Origin: a virus
DNA: 29,869 bases
Virus record (IMG/VR): IMGVR_UViG_3300044535_000346
Coordinates: 1-29,869 of that record
Direction: 5' to 3' (one strand)
The stretch's first letter is position 1. Each line of letters starts with the position of its first letter. Of the stretch, positions 8,413 through 15,541 are shown piece after piece. Under the pieces are notes generated by a model. It was not told where the DNA came from. It did not search any database and saw only the letters and a program-made list of their open reading frames with translations. The translations under genes and the position numbers were made by a program.

Positions 8413-8829
8413 ATGTCTATGAAAAATACATCGTACCATAAATTCATGTCCTCCAAAGGCAAAGCGGAACATTTAGTAAATACAAAACTTAAGGAACATA
8501 ATATTGATTTAGGCTTGATTGACGATGCAAAAATCGGTTCCAAAGAGATACTAGATGCGTACAATAATCCTATATGGAATGAATTGTATAAATTACCAAA
8601 TGAAGTTTTAAGAATTTTAAACCAAGCCAAAACACAACTTGAATTAGGTCGAAAAGGACAAATTAAAGCAATAGAAAACGCAAGGAAAGTATCAGCGATG
8701 GCTAAAGAATTAGGTATACCAAACCCAAAAGAAATTGACGACATTTTTAAAAACAATGATTTTGAAGCATTAATGGATTCTTTTGATAGTGACTTAGGTC
8801 GTATAGAGGCTATAATTAAAAAATATTAA
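8413..8829 (+). CDS. Unknown helical protein with its own late promoter
   Basis: This 138-residue protein is charged, Lys- and Glu-rich and predicted almost wholly helical. I do not recognise it. It lies between the tape measure and the protease and has its own late promoter. Its codons look more AT-rich than those of its neighbours, which fits a later arrival, though I did not compute this. The ATG at 8413 sits 5 bases after CGTTATAT. A second Met codon follows at 8419. Possible roles are a head-internal or scaffold-related protein, or a moron-type accessory gene. None can be chosen from the sequence. Confidence 0.75.
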   Translation: MSMKNTSYHKFMSSKGKAEHLVNTKLKEHNIDLGLIDDAKIGSKEILDAYNNPIWNELYKLPNEVLRILNQAKTQLELGRKGQIKAIENARKVSAMAKELGIPNPKEIDDIFKNNDFEALMDSFDSDLGRIEAIIKKY

Positions 8830-8831
8830 AA

Positions 8832-9419
8832 ATGCGTATTGTAGAACTCATATTGGATGAGGACCAGTTAGCACATGGTATTGATGCAATTTCGATTGTA
8901 TCGGCACCAGCGATTGAGTCTAATTTTATAGCCTTAAAAAAGCACAATGTCAAGTTCGCCACTCTAGATTCTGACAAGCGTATTTTGATGGGACCAGCAT
9001 TGATTCCAGACAAGCCTATTTATCGCAACCAAGACGGGGAGGAGTTCTATTGTTATTTTAGTCAGAATACAGTTCGCAGAGCATCGGAACTTTATTTGAC
9101 ACGAGGTAATCAAAACAATGCTACTCTAGAACATGAGTTTAACATTCATGGATTGAGCCTTGTCGAGACTTGGATTAAGGAGGATATGGTTAAAGACAAA
9201 AGTGCCATGTATGGATTGAACGATCCTATTGGAACTTGGATGGTAACAATGAAAGTTGCCAATGACCAAATCTGGAATGAATATGTTAAAACGGGATTAG
9301 TAAAAGGCTTTTCAATAGAGGGTTTTTTTGCTGAGAACTCAAGCATCAAAGCCAAGAAACTTGCGGTCAATCCAGAACTTGATGAATACCTCCAAAGTTT
9401 AGGCTACTCAAAAATCTAA
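8832..9419 (+). CDS. XkdF-like prohead protease
   Basis: The 195-residue protein matches the XkdF-like phage serine protease family. GPALIPDKPIYR (54-65) is followed by TLEHE (98-102), then GLSLVETWI and GTWMVTMKV, and finally KGFSIEGFF (158-166). His101 and Ser161 are the likely catalytic pair of the herpesvirus/HK97-type protease fold. It would cleave scaffold and capsid precursors during head maturation. The context agrees, with a scaffold-like gene and then the capsid gene following. It begins two bases after the preceding gene. The next late promoter overlaps its stop codon. Confidence 0.8.
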   Translation: MRIVELILDEDQLAHGIDAISIVSAPAIESNFIALKKHNVKFATLDSDKRILMGPALIPDKPIYRNQDGEEFYCYFSQNTVRRASELYLTRGNQNNATLEHEFNIHGLSLVETWIKEDMVKDKSAMYGLNDPIGTWMVTMKVANDQIWNEYVKTGLVKGFSIEGFFAENSSIKAKKLAVNPELDEYLQSLGYSKI

Positions 9420-9443
9420 CACATTAAAATTAATCCGTTATAT
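9418..9443 (+). promoter_or_regulatory. Putative phage late promoter 3 (AAC-N15-CGTTATAT)
   Basis: AAC at 9418-9420, 15 bases, then CGTTATAT at 9436-9443. The scaffold-like gene starts at 9448, 12 bases after the C of CGTT. It would drive the scaffold and capsid genes, the products needed in largest amount. Confidence 0.7.
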
Positions 9444-9447
9444 AGTT

Positions 9448-10248
9448 ATGTCAAACGAAGCACAAAATATCTTAGACCGAGTTTTAGGTCAATTAGGATA
9501 TAAGAAACCAGTTGCCATCAATATGTCTCAAAAAAAGACAATCGATGGACAAACCATATTTGATTCTGAAAATTTTGCTATTGGCGACTCAGTATTTATT
9601 GTAACTGCTGATGGCAACATTCCAGTACCATCTGGAGATTACGAATTGGAGGATGGCTCAGTTGTAAGCGTAGACGAATCTGGCATCATTTCAGCAGTTT
9701 CAACTACTGCACCAGAAAGTGCGGAAATGGAAATTTCTCCAGTTGCAGGAACTCCACCAATGACACCCAAGACAATTATTGAATCTATGACAAAAGAAAC
9801 ACAATTTGCCGAAACTCCAGTAATGGACAATCCTGCAATAGAGGAAAAAATCGGTGAGCAGACAATGGGAAAACCAGCCTTGCTAGTAAAATGCGAGGAT
9901 ATGGTAGGACCAGAAAACTCCCCACTAGCAGAGAAAATCGCTGAGGCGATTGTAAGCATCGTCGATAGTGGACAAGTAGCCCCTTTAATCGAGGAATACA
10001 AAAAGGCTAAAATGTCAACTAAGATGAGTGCACATTCAACAGATCTCTCTGAAACAATGCGTGCCTTTGAATTGAAACTTAATGCGTTATCACAAGAGAA
10101 CGAGGCTTTAAAAGAGGCTTTGTCTACTGAAGGAAATCGCACATTTTTCAATCCAGAGCAAAATAGTAAAACTAAAATCAATTTTAAAATCGGTGCTCAA
10201 CGTGAAGAAACAATCACAGACCGAGTATTCAGTCAATTATTCTCTTAA
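9448..10248 (+). CDS. Scaffold-like capsid assembly protein
   Basis: This 266-residue protein lies directly upstream of the capsid gene. Residues about 30-85 form a beta-rich segment with repeated DG turns (TIDGQTI, GDSVFIVTADGN, YELEDGSVVSVDESG), seen in capsid-associated proteins of Bacteroidota phages. A Pro- and Thr-rich linker follows (about 88-130). The rest is helical, with a probable coiled coil around 205-235 (ELKLNALSQENEALKEAL). A coiled-coil tail beside protease and capsid genes suggests a scaffold that the protease removes. That role is inferred. Confidence 0.6.
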   Translation: MSNEAQNILDRVLGQLGYKKPVAINMSQKKTIDGQTIFDSENFAIGDSVFIVTADGNIPVPSGDYELEDGSVVSVDESGIISAVSTTAPESAEMEISPVAGTPPMTPKTIIESMTKETQFAETPVMDNPAIEEKIGEQTMGKPALLVKCEDMVGPENSPLAEKIAEAIVSIVDSGQVAPLIEEYKKAKMSTKMSAHSTDLSETMRAFELKLNALSQENEALKEALSTEGNRTFFNPEQNSKTKINFKIGAQREETITDRVFSQLFS

Positions 10249-10260
10249 AAAACCACAACC

Positions 10261-11196
10261 ATGAAAAATAGAAAACTTCACCTATCTGGTCCTACGCTAT
10301 CTACTAATACCTATGCAGGTGAATTTAGTGGTAAGTATATCGCCGCAGCACTTTTGTCTGGCGAAACTTTGGCGAAGGAATTGATTACAATTCACCCTAA
10401 TGTTAAGTACAAAGAGGTTATCCGTAACTACGCATCAAGCGTAAGCATCGATAACGCTACTTGTGATTACACCGACAACTCAAGCGTAACATTGACAGAA
10501 TATGTTATGACCATGACTGAAAAGCAAGTAAACCTTACTTTGTGTAAGAAAAACTTGTTCAGCACATGGGAAACAATGCAGATGGGATTCTCAGCGTTTG
10601 AGAACTTACCTGCTACATTTGAGGAGTTTGTTCTTGCTCAAACCTCAGCCCAAGTCGCTCAACAAAATGAGTTGGGTATCTGGAAATCAAGCCTTTGGTA
10701 TGACTCCGCGATTGTCGCTGGTCAAGATGGCATGGTTGGATATTTAGTAGATAACTCTGCAATCGTTAGTACTGCGTCTGGTGCAAACTCTAGTTCAAAC
10801 ATTGTAACTCGTTTACAAGCAATGTTGGATGCATCACCATCAGCATTGTATGGTAAAGAAGGCTACCAATTCTATGTTGGACCTTTGTCAATGAAGGCGT
10901 ATCAAGGTGCGTTATCTGCTGGTAATTATAACTTCCAGTTTTATGTTGGAGAGAAGCCGATGAACTTCCAAGGTATTCCAGTTGTTATGTGTCCTGGTCT
11001 AAATGACTCAGATTGCGTATTGGGATTGAAATCTGACTTGCACTTTGGTACTGGCTTGGTTTCTGATTACAACGAAGTGAAATTGATTGACATGGCGGAT
11101 ATTGACGGAAGTCAAAACTGCCGTATCATCATGCGTTTTACTGGCGGAATCCTTGCAACAAATCCAACTCAACAAGTTGTATTAAACGTAACCTAA
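10261..11196 (+). CDS. Major capsid protein
   Basis: This 311-residue protein resembles the major capsid (coat) proteins of Bacteroidota phages. The N-terminus has GEFSGKYIAAALLSGETL (20-37), then HPNVKYKEVI (45-54), a CDY motif (68-70) and LCKKNLFSTWETMQMG (94-109). It is presumably of the HK97 fold. There is no long N-terminal delta domain, which agrees with a separate scaffold gene upstream. It is followed by a strong terminator at 11218-11243, as expected for a highly expressed gene. It shares late promoter 3 with the scaffold-like gene, 12 bases upstream. Confidence 0.85.
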   Translation: MKNRKLHLSGPTLSTNTYAGEFSGKYIAAALLSGETLAKELITIHPNVKYKEVIRNYASSVSIDNATCDYTDNSSVTLTEYVMTMTEKQVNLTLCKKNLFSTWETMQMGFSAFENLPATFEEFVLAQTSAQVAQQNELGIWKSSLWYDSAIVAGQDGMVGYLVDNSAIVSTASGANSSSNIVTRLQAMLDASPSALYGKEGYQFYVGPLSMKAYQGALSAGNYNFQFYVGEKPMNFQGIPVVMCPGLNDSDCVLGLKSDLHFGTGLVSDYNEVKLIDMADIDGSQNCRIIMRFTGGILATNPTQQVVLNVT

Positions 11197-11217
11197 TCCG
11201 TTACTTGAAAATATATA

Positions 11218-11243
11218 GGGCTAGGTAAACTAGCCCTTTTTTT
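11218..11243 (+). terminator. Intrinsic terminator after the capsid gene
   Basis: GGGCTAG (11218-11224), loop GTAAA, CTAGCCC (11230-11236), then seven T. The stem is a perfect 7 bp. Confidence 0.85.
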
Positions 11244-11270
11244 AAAATGTAAAAATAAAAAAATAAAACT

Positions 11271-11837
11271 ATGCCATGTAATGTAATCGATGCCCGTCTC
11301 GAACCCTGCAAAGAGTATGTAGGCGGTATACAAGGAATTTTCCTAATCCCTTTTGTTTGGAGTGATGTTATTGAACTTCAGACAGTTGGTCAAATAGGTA
11401 CTGTAAAAACTATCAAAACTTCCTCTGCGGTATTGGTAACTGGTTATTTCTGGGAATTGAAAGGCTCATCATCTTTTGATGTTGCCATGACTTCTAGCAG
11501 GGATAATGGTACTACTATGTACGATCAGAATTTGACGGTTGTTTTTAAACCTAAATCTTTGACTACCCCTATCTATGATTTCAACGATTACAACACATTA
11601 GCCAAAGGCAGATGGCGTATCGTTGTTTGGGATAGGAACGACAACTTCTGGTTGGTAGGCGAGGAGTATGGTGCTGATGCTACAACTGGCGTAGAGAATT
11701 TTGGTACTGCATTGGGCGACCCTCGTAACTACTCTGTTACCTTTGTTGCTAGTGAATCAAATCCTCCACGACCATTGGATTCTACAACTTACGCTGGTTT
11801 GAGTACAATCTTTACTCCCGATTCAACTCCGACTTAA
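11271..11837 (+). CDS. Major tail tube-like protein
   Basis: The 188-residue protein has the features of a Bacteroidota-phage tail-tube protein. It opens with a Cys-containing CKEYVGGIQGIFLIPF (about 13-28), then has FWELKGSSSFDVAMTSSRDN (60-79), a strand pair WRIVVWDRNDNFWLVGEEYG (115-134), and a GTALGDPRNYSVTF segment (145-158). It would polymerise into the tube around the tape measure. It has terminators on both sides and no promoter of its own that I can see, so its message must come from read-through past the terminator at 11218-11243. The start is preceded by an A-rich leader and no clear Shine-Dalgarno sequence. Confidence 0.65.
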   Translation: MPCNVIDARLEPCKEYVGGIQGIFLIPFVWSDVIELQTVGQIGTVKTIKTSSAVLVTGYFWELKGSSSFDVAMTSSRDNGTTMYDQNLTVVFKPKSLTTPIYDFNDYNTLAKGRWRIVVWDRNDNFWLVGEEYGADATTGVENFGTALGDPRNYSVTFVASESNPPRPLDSTTYAGLSTIFTPDSTPT

Positions 11838-11863
11838 TTGTTGTTTTAATTATATTTTCCATA

Positions 11864-11890
11864 GCCTCCGTAACTGGAGGCTTTTTTTTT
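11864..11890 (+). terminator. Intrinsic terminator after the tail tube gene
   Basis: GCCTCC (11864-11869), loop GTAACT, GGAGGC (11876-11881), then nine T. The late promoter at 11893 begins three bases after it. Confidence 0.85.
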
Positions 11891-11892
11891 CT

Positions 11893-11918
11893 AACAAAAT
11901 CCGTATATTCCGTTATAT
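11893..11918 (+). promoter_or_regulatory. Putative phage late promoter 4 (AAC-N15-CGTTATAT)
   Basis: AAC at 11893-11895, 15 bases, then CGTTATAT at 11911-11918. The ATG at 11924 is 13 bases after the C of CGTT. Its place directly after a strong terminator makes it the only visible source of message for the portal region. Confidence 0.75.
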
Positions 11919-11923
11919 TGTAT

Positions 11924-12271
11924 ATGTACATCAAGCCAACTGATACAACGATATTTATTTATCCGTTTATACCATTTCCAGTAGGGAACATAACTTTAGT
12001 AGTCGTACATAAATTAACTAAAGTTCAAGTATCTCTTACGCAATCATATTCAAGTACAAATTCTGGAGTTACACTAACTTTGCCGAATCTTACTAATATT
12101 AACAATGTGGCTACTAATCTGGATGAACTAGTTATCCGTTGCTTTGATGCGACAAATACCTTGTATTACGAGATGGTAAACCGATGGGTAACTAACTCAC
12201 CGAATATCCTGCTTAATCGCAAAACATGGACTGCTACAAATAACAATACAAAAGAATGGTTGACACTATAA
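11924..12271 (+). CDS. Small beta-rich structural protein before the portal
   Basis: A 115-residue, mostly beta-strand protein with low charge, so probably a virion component. I do not recognise the family. The ATG at 11924 is preferred over an in-frame TTG at 11918, because that TTG overlaps the -10-like element of the promoter. It is the first gene of a late unit and overlaps the portal start by 16 bases. Position suggests a head decoration, neck or fibre-linked protein, but nothing in the sequence decides. Confidence 0.7.
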   Translation: MYIKPTDTTIFIYPFIPFPVGNITLVVVHKLTKVQVSLTQSYSSTNSGVTLTLPNLTNINNVATNLDELVIRCFDATNTLYYEMVNRWVTNSPNILLNRKTWTATNNNTKEWLTL

Positions 12272-14058
12272 GCAATAGCAAAATTCGGGTACTCAATTTA
12301 AGTACCTATACTACCCCTAGCATCATTGAACGCAAGAACAAGTTATGGGTTGAATATGGCGACGATAACGATTACTACGGATATCTGATTGATATGTTTC
12401 ATGGCAGTCCTACTAACAATCGTTGCGTTAAAGGGATAGCCGACTTAATCTATGGTCAAGGCATCGATGCAAAGCGAAGCAACAGAAACTTAACTGCTTA
12501 TGTTGAACTACGCAAATTGTTTGACGAAAAATGCCTACGCAATGTAGTCATGGATTTAAAGTTACTAGGACAAGCGTGTTTCCAGATTGTAAAAACTAAG
12601 GACAAAAAGAAAATCGCTAAGGTATACCATTTTCCCATTCAAACGATCAGACCAGAAAAATGTAACGATAAGGGTGAGATTGATGCGTATTACTATTTTC
12701 ATGATTGGACCCAGTTAAAAAGAGGGCAAGAACCCAAGCGGATTCCAAACTTTGAGTTTAACCAAGAAGCACCAGAAAGCCTTTTAGTAATTCGACCTTA
12801 CTCTACTGGTACATTTTATTTTAGTCCAGTTGACTATCAAGGAGGTTTGCAATATGCGGAACTAGAAACTGAAATTGCCAATTACCACATTAACAATATC
12901 AAAAATGGCTTAGCACCATCAATGTTAATTAACTTCAATAATGGTGAGCCACCAGAGGAAACTAAATTATCCATCGAAGGGGCTATCATGAGTAAATGGT
13001 CGGGTAGCAGTAACGCAGGTAGGGCGATTATCTCGTGGAACGATTCAGCAGATACAAAAGCCGATATAACTGCGGTGCCTTTGAGCGATGCTCATAACCA
13101 ATACCAATTTATGTCAAGCGAATCGCAGGACAAGGTTTTAGTAGCACATGGAATTACAAGCCCATTGATTTTTGGTATTAAAAATACAGCTAATGGATTC
13201 TCGTCTAACGCGGAGGAACTTAAAACAAGCATAGTGTTATTTGACAACATGGTTATCCGACCATTTCAGAATATGATTTGTGAGGCGATGAACATGATTC
13301 TGAGTTACCAAGAGGTAAATCTTGAACTATATTTTAAATCTTTAAATCCTTTGAAGGGAGACGAGTTAATGACTACCAACGAGGACAAAGATTTTGCGTT
13401 TAAATTTTCAGAACAAATGGGAGTAAACATGAGCGATGGCGATGAATCGGATTGGTTATTACACCTTGCCGACAAAGGAGAAAAAATTGACGAGAGCGAA
13501 TGGGAACTTGTAGACATATCTCCAGTAGAAAATACTGAGGACGAAGCAGACATTCATTCAGACAAATTCGAGTTCTTTAAACGCTTCGCAGACCCAGATG
13601 CTAAGAGTGATGATGATAAGGGAATTTTCAAAATCCGTTATCGTTATGGACCAGACAAATATTCTAGCAATAGCAGGATTTTCTGTAAGGACATGGTTGC
13701 CAATCGCAACTTAAGTGTTGTATATCGGAGGGAGGACATTTTGACTATGGGTGACGAGGGCATCAATGGTCAATTTGCACCAGCAGGAAAATCATCGTAC
13801 TCAATCTGGAAATTTAAGGGAGGAGTTAATTGTCACCATTACTGGGAACGATTGACATTTAAACGAAAGCAAACGGCAGGTAAATTTTTGCCCTTGCAAC
13901 CTAACGAAATTGGAACAGATCAAAGGGATTTAGAGAATTACCGCAAAGTACCTAATCTGGAGGCTACGGCATCTGGAGTTCCATTTAGCCCACCAGCATG
14001 GAGTAAAGCAAACACACGACCTATTGATATGCCGAATAAAGGAGGATTAAAGAAATGA
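12256..14058 (+). CDS. Portal protein with extra C-terminal Cys/His domain
   Basis: The 600-residue protein has a portal-like body at about 1-400. It opens with YGDDNDYYGYLIDMFHGSPT, then NRCVKGIADLIYGQGID, a VYHFPIQTIRP stretch near 123-133, and a long helix region around 315-350 (NAEELKTSIVLFDNMVI). Portals form the ring through which DNA enters the head. After an acidic linker (about 400-450), residues 455-535 form a second domain. It contains FRIRYRYGP-like and FCKDM segments (Cys477) and KGGVNCHHYWER (521-532), which looks like a small metal site. This tail recalls C-terminal domains fused to head proteins in Bacteroidota and Mu-like phages; its job is unknown. The stop overlaps the next start by ATGA. 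Confidence 0.75.
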   Translation: MVDTISNSKIRVLNLSTYTTPSIIERKNKLWVEYGDDNDYYGYLIDMFHGSPTNNRCVKGIADLIYGQGIDAKRSNRNLTAYVELRKLFDEKCLRNVVMDLKLLGQACFQIVKTKDKKKIAKVYHFPIQTIRPEKCNDKGEIDAYYYFHDWTQLKRGQEPKRIPNFEFNQEAPESLLVIRPYSTGTFYFSPVDYQGGLQYAELETEIANYHINNIKNGLAPSMLINFNNGEPPEETKLSIEGAIMSKWSGSSNAGRAIISWNDSADTKADITAVPLSDAHNQYQFMSSESQDKVLVAHGITSPLIFGIKNTANGFSSNAEELKTSIVLFDNMVIRPFQNMICEAMNMILSYQEVNLELYFKSLNPLKGDELMTTNEDKDFAFKFSEQMGVNMSDGDESDWLLHLADKGEKIDESEWELVDISPVENTEDEADIHSDKFEFFKRFADPDAKSDDDKGIFKIRYRYGPDKYSSNSRIFCKDMVANRNLSVVYRREDILTMGDEGINGQFAPAGKSSYSIWKFKGGVNCHHYWERLTFKRKQTAGKFLPLQPNEIGTDQRDLENYRKVPNLEATASGVPFSPPAWSKANTRPIDMPNKGGLKK

Positions 14059-14567
14059 CACCAAACGACATTGTACTGCTAGTAACGACTGATGATATCT
14101 TTAAGTATACATCATTAAATGGGAATGTCGATGTTGACAAGATTACCCCGTTTATTAAGGTAGCCCAAGATATCGAAGTACAAGAGGTATTGGGAACTGT
14201 ACTATATCAAAAAATCCTAACGGATGTTCGTACTACGGGGCTATCTGGAAATTATGCCGTCTTGGTTTCACAATATGTTCAGCCTATGCTTATTCACTAT
14301 GGCATGAGTGATTTTTTACAATTTCATGGCTACGAAATAAGCAACGCAGGGATATTAAGGAATAGTCCAGAGAACTCTCAGTTACCAGACAAAGGCGAAA
14401 TCGCAACTATCGTTGGCAGACAAAGAGCCATTGCGGAAACTTATCGGCATCGCTTGATTTCGTACTTGACTTATTATCCTCAGTATTTTCCAGAATATAC
14501 GGCAAACCAGAATGACGGAGAATATCCAACTACTAACCCAAATAACTATTGTGGATGGAATCTATAA
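14055..14567 (+). CDS. Head-tail adaptor-like protein
   Basis: The 170-residue protein is helical and opens with a threonine-rich segment (VLLVTTDDIFKYTSLNGNVD). It continues with KITPFIKVAQDIEVQEVLGT and a C-terminal RHRLISYLTYYPQYFPEY. This is the layout of the adaptor-like protein that follows the portal in many Bacteroidota phages, which probably attaches beneath the portal ring. It starts with an ATGA overlap on the portal stop. The assignment comes from recalled family resemblance and position; I see no catalytic residues. Confidence 0.6.
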   Translation: MTPNDIVLLVTTDDIFKYTSLNGNVDVDKITPFIKVAQDIEVQEVLGTVLYQKILTDVRTTGLSGNYAVLVSQYVQPMLIHYGMSDFLQFHGYEISNAGILRNSPENSQLPDKGEIATIVGRQRAIAETYRHRLISYLTYYPQYFPEYTANQNDGEYPTTNPNNYCGWNL

Positions 14568-14692
14568 AAATACCTTACAAGCCTAAAGAGGAGAAATTCA
14601 ATAAACTCAAATCGTACTATACTAAACTCAAAAAAAATGAAAGCAAGACTGATAAAAAACATACAAGTTACATATTTGGTAAATCCCAATGA
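14555..14692 (+). CDS. Possible small basic peptide (overlapping frame)
   Basis: A 45-residue frame starts inside the end of the adaptor gene and runs 56 bases into the next gene. The product is Lys-rich (MESIKIPYKPKEEKFNKLKS at the start). It fills the 69-base gap between the two recognised genes, which argues for it. Its large overlap with the next gene argues against it. No function is suggested. Confidence 0.35.
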   Translation: MESIKIPYKPKEEKFNKLKSYYTKLKKNESKTDKKHTSYIFGKSQ

Positions 14693-14948
14693 GCGGACTA
14701 AATACCATTTTTGGATTGACGAAAATGGGAATGAATCTTTAGTACATAGTTGGAATTACAATATACCAGATAAGGATGCCGATGCTATCTACATTGGAGT
14801 AGATATGAGTGAGCATAATATCGAAGCCCAAAAAGATGCTTTGTTTCTCATTTTAAAGCGATTTGAAGGCACCGAGGTTGTATTCCTTGATGAGATATTA
14901 AAAGAATCAAAGAAAGCCACTAAATCGGCTAAGAAAGAGGCACAATGA
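14637..14948 (+). CDS. Hypothetical protein with Lys-rich tail
   Basis: This 103-residue protein has a beta-rich N-terminal half (VTYLVNPNERTKYHFWIDEN) and a C-terminal tail of Lys, Ala and Ser (ILKESKKATKSAKKEAQ). I do not recognise it. The start is preceded by an A-rich stretch. Its stop overlaps the lipoprotein gene by ATGA. The position between head-completion and lysis/fibre genes, within the unit from late promoter 4, suggests a late product, perhaps a virion-associated or DNA-contacting protein. Confidence 0.65.
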   Translation: MKARLIKNIQVTYLVNPNERTKYHFWIDENGNESLVHSWNYNIPDKDADAIYIGVDMSEHNIEAQKDALFLILKRFEGTEVVFLDEILKESKKATKSAKKEAQ

Positions 14949-15361
14949 AATGTACAATTTTCATATTGGCAATCGTACTTAGCGGATGTTCGGCTCAATG
15001 GCATCTTAAACGAGCCATTGTAAAAGACCCTAGTATCTTGACAGAGAAAATTGTAACGATCATTGACACTATTATAGTAAAAGAAGGATTTCAGAGAATC
15101 GATACATTTGTAACCAAAGAAACCGATACACTCTTAATCCACGAAAAGGGCGTAAATGTGCACATAATTCGATTTAAGGATAGGCTAATCGTTAAAACGG
15201 AGGTCAAAAATGACACAATTCGCATCAAAAAGACAATTAAGGATTTTCAGTTAATCTATAAAGAGAAGCCAAAATCCAACAAATCGTTCTGGATAGCGTT
15301 TATTATAGGTGTGGCAACTACAATTATCTTTGTAATTGGACTTAAACAACTATTGAAATGA
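14945..15361 (+). CDS. Lipoprotein with C-terminal membrane anchor; possible unimolecular spanin
   Basis: The 138-residue protein begins with a lipoprotein signal: a basic Met-Lys, a hydrophobic run, then the lipobox LSGC with Cys15 as the lipidated residue. A beta-rich or extended periplasmic stretch follows. The C-terminus is a single hydrophobic span, WIAFIIGVATTIIFVIGL (about 117-134). A lipid anchor at one end and a membrane span at the other is the plan of unimolecular spanins, which link outer and inner membranes and fuse them in the last step of lysis. Bacteroidota hosts have two membranes. It lies some 3 kb before the holin/amidase genes. A plain surface lipoprotein is the alternative. 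Confidence 0.6.
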   Translation: MKCTIFILAIVLSGCSAQWHLKRAIVKDPSILTEKIVTIIDTIIVKEGFQRIDTFVTKETDTLLIHEKGVNVHIIRFKDRLIVKTEVKNDTIRIKKTIKDFQLIYKEKPKSNKSFWIAFIIGVATTIIFVIGLKQLLK

Positions 15362-15513
15362 CCGCAATAAATCGAAAATTTACTAACCCATCTAGGTCAA
15401 GCCCAAAATCAAATGGCAGGGCTTGTCTATGTAAAGACAAAAACAAATATTCTAAAAAATGTTGTGATGGCAATTTATGGGCACAAGGCATCGGTAACAT
15501 TACACAACCCTAA
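15358..15513 (+). CDS. Small cysteine-rich protein
   Basis: A 51-residue protein starting by ATGA overlap on the lipoprotein stop. It contains ACLCKDKNKYSKKCCDGNLW followed by AQGIG, with four cysteines (23, 25, 35, 36). I recall similar small proteins ending in WAQGIG next to the fibre genes of other Bacteroidota phages, which supports real coding. The cysteines could bind a metal ion. The function is unknown. The late promoter at 15512-15537 begins at its stop codon. Confidence 0.65.
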   Translation: MTAINRKFTNPSRSSPKSNGRACLCKDKNKYSKKCCDGNLWAQGIGNITQP

Positions 15514-15537
15514 CAAATCAATTTAAAATCGTTATAT
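15512..15537 (+). promoter_or_regulatory. Putative phage late promoter 5 (AAC-N15-CGTTATAT)
   Basis: AAC at 15512-15514, 15 bases, then CGTTATAT at 15530-15537. The ATG at 15542 follows 12 bases after the C of CGTT. It would drive the fibre and lysis genes. Confidence 0.7.
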
Positions 15538-15541
15538 ATAT

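Noticed and set aside
9639-10181. A 180-codon minus-strand open frame opposite the scaffold-like gene
   Set aside because: Ser/Ile-rich low-complexity product without recognisable features, opposite a well-placed late gene.
11195-11206. A sixth late-promoter-like element, ATCCGTTACTTG, after the capsid gene
   Set aside because: No AAC stands 15 bases before CGTT, TATAT is missing, and the terminator at 11218 follows directly. It may be a decayed copy.
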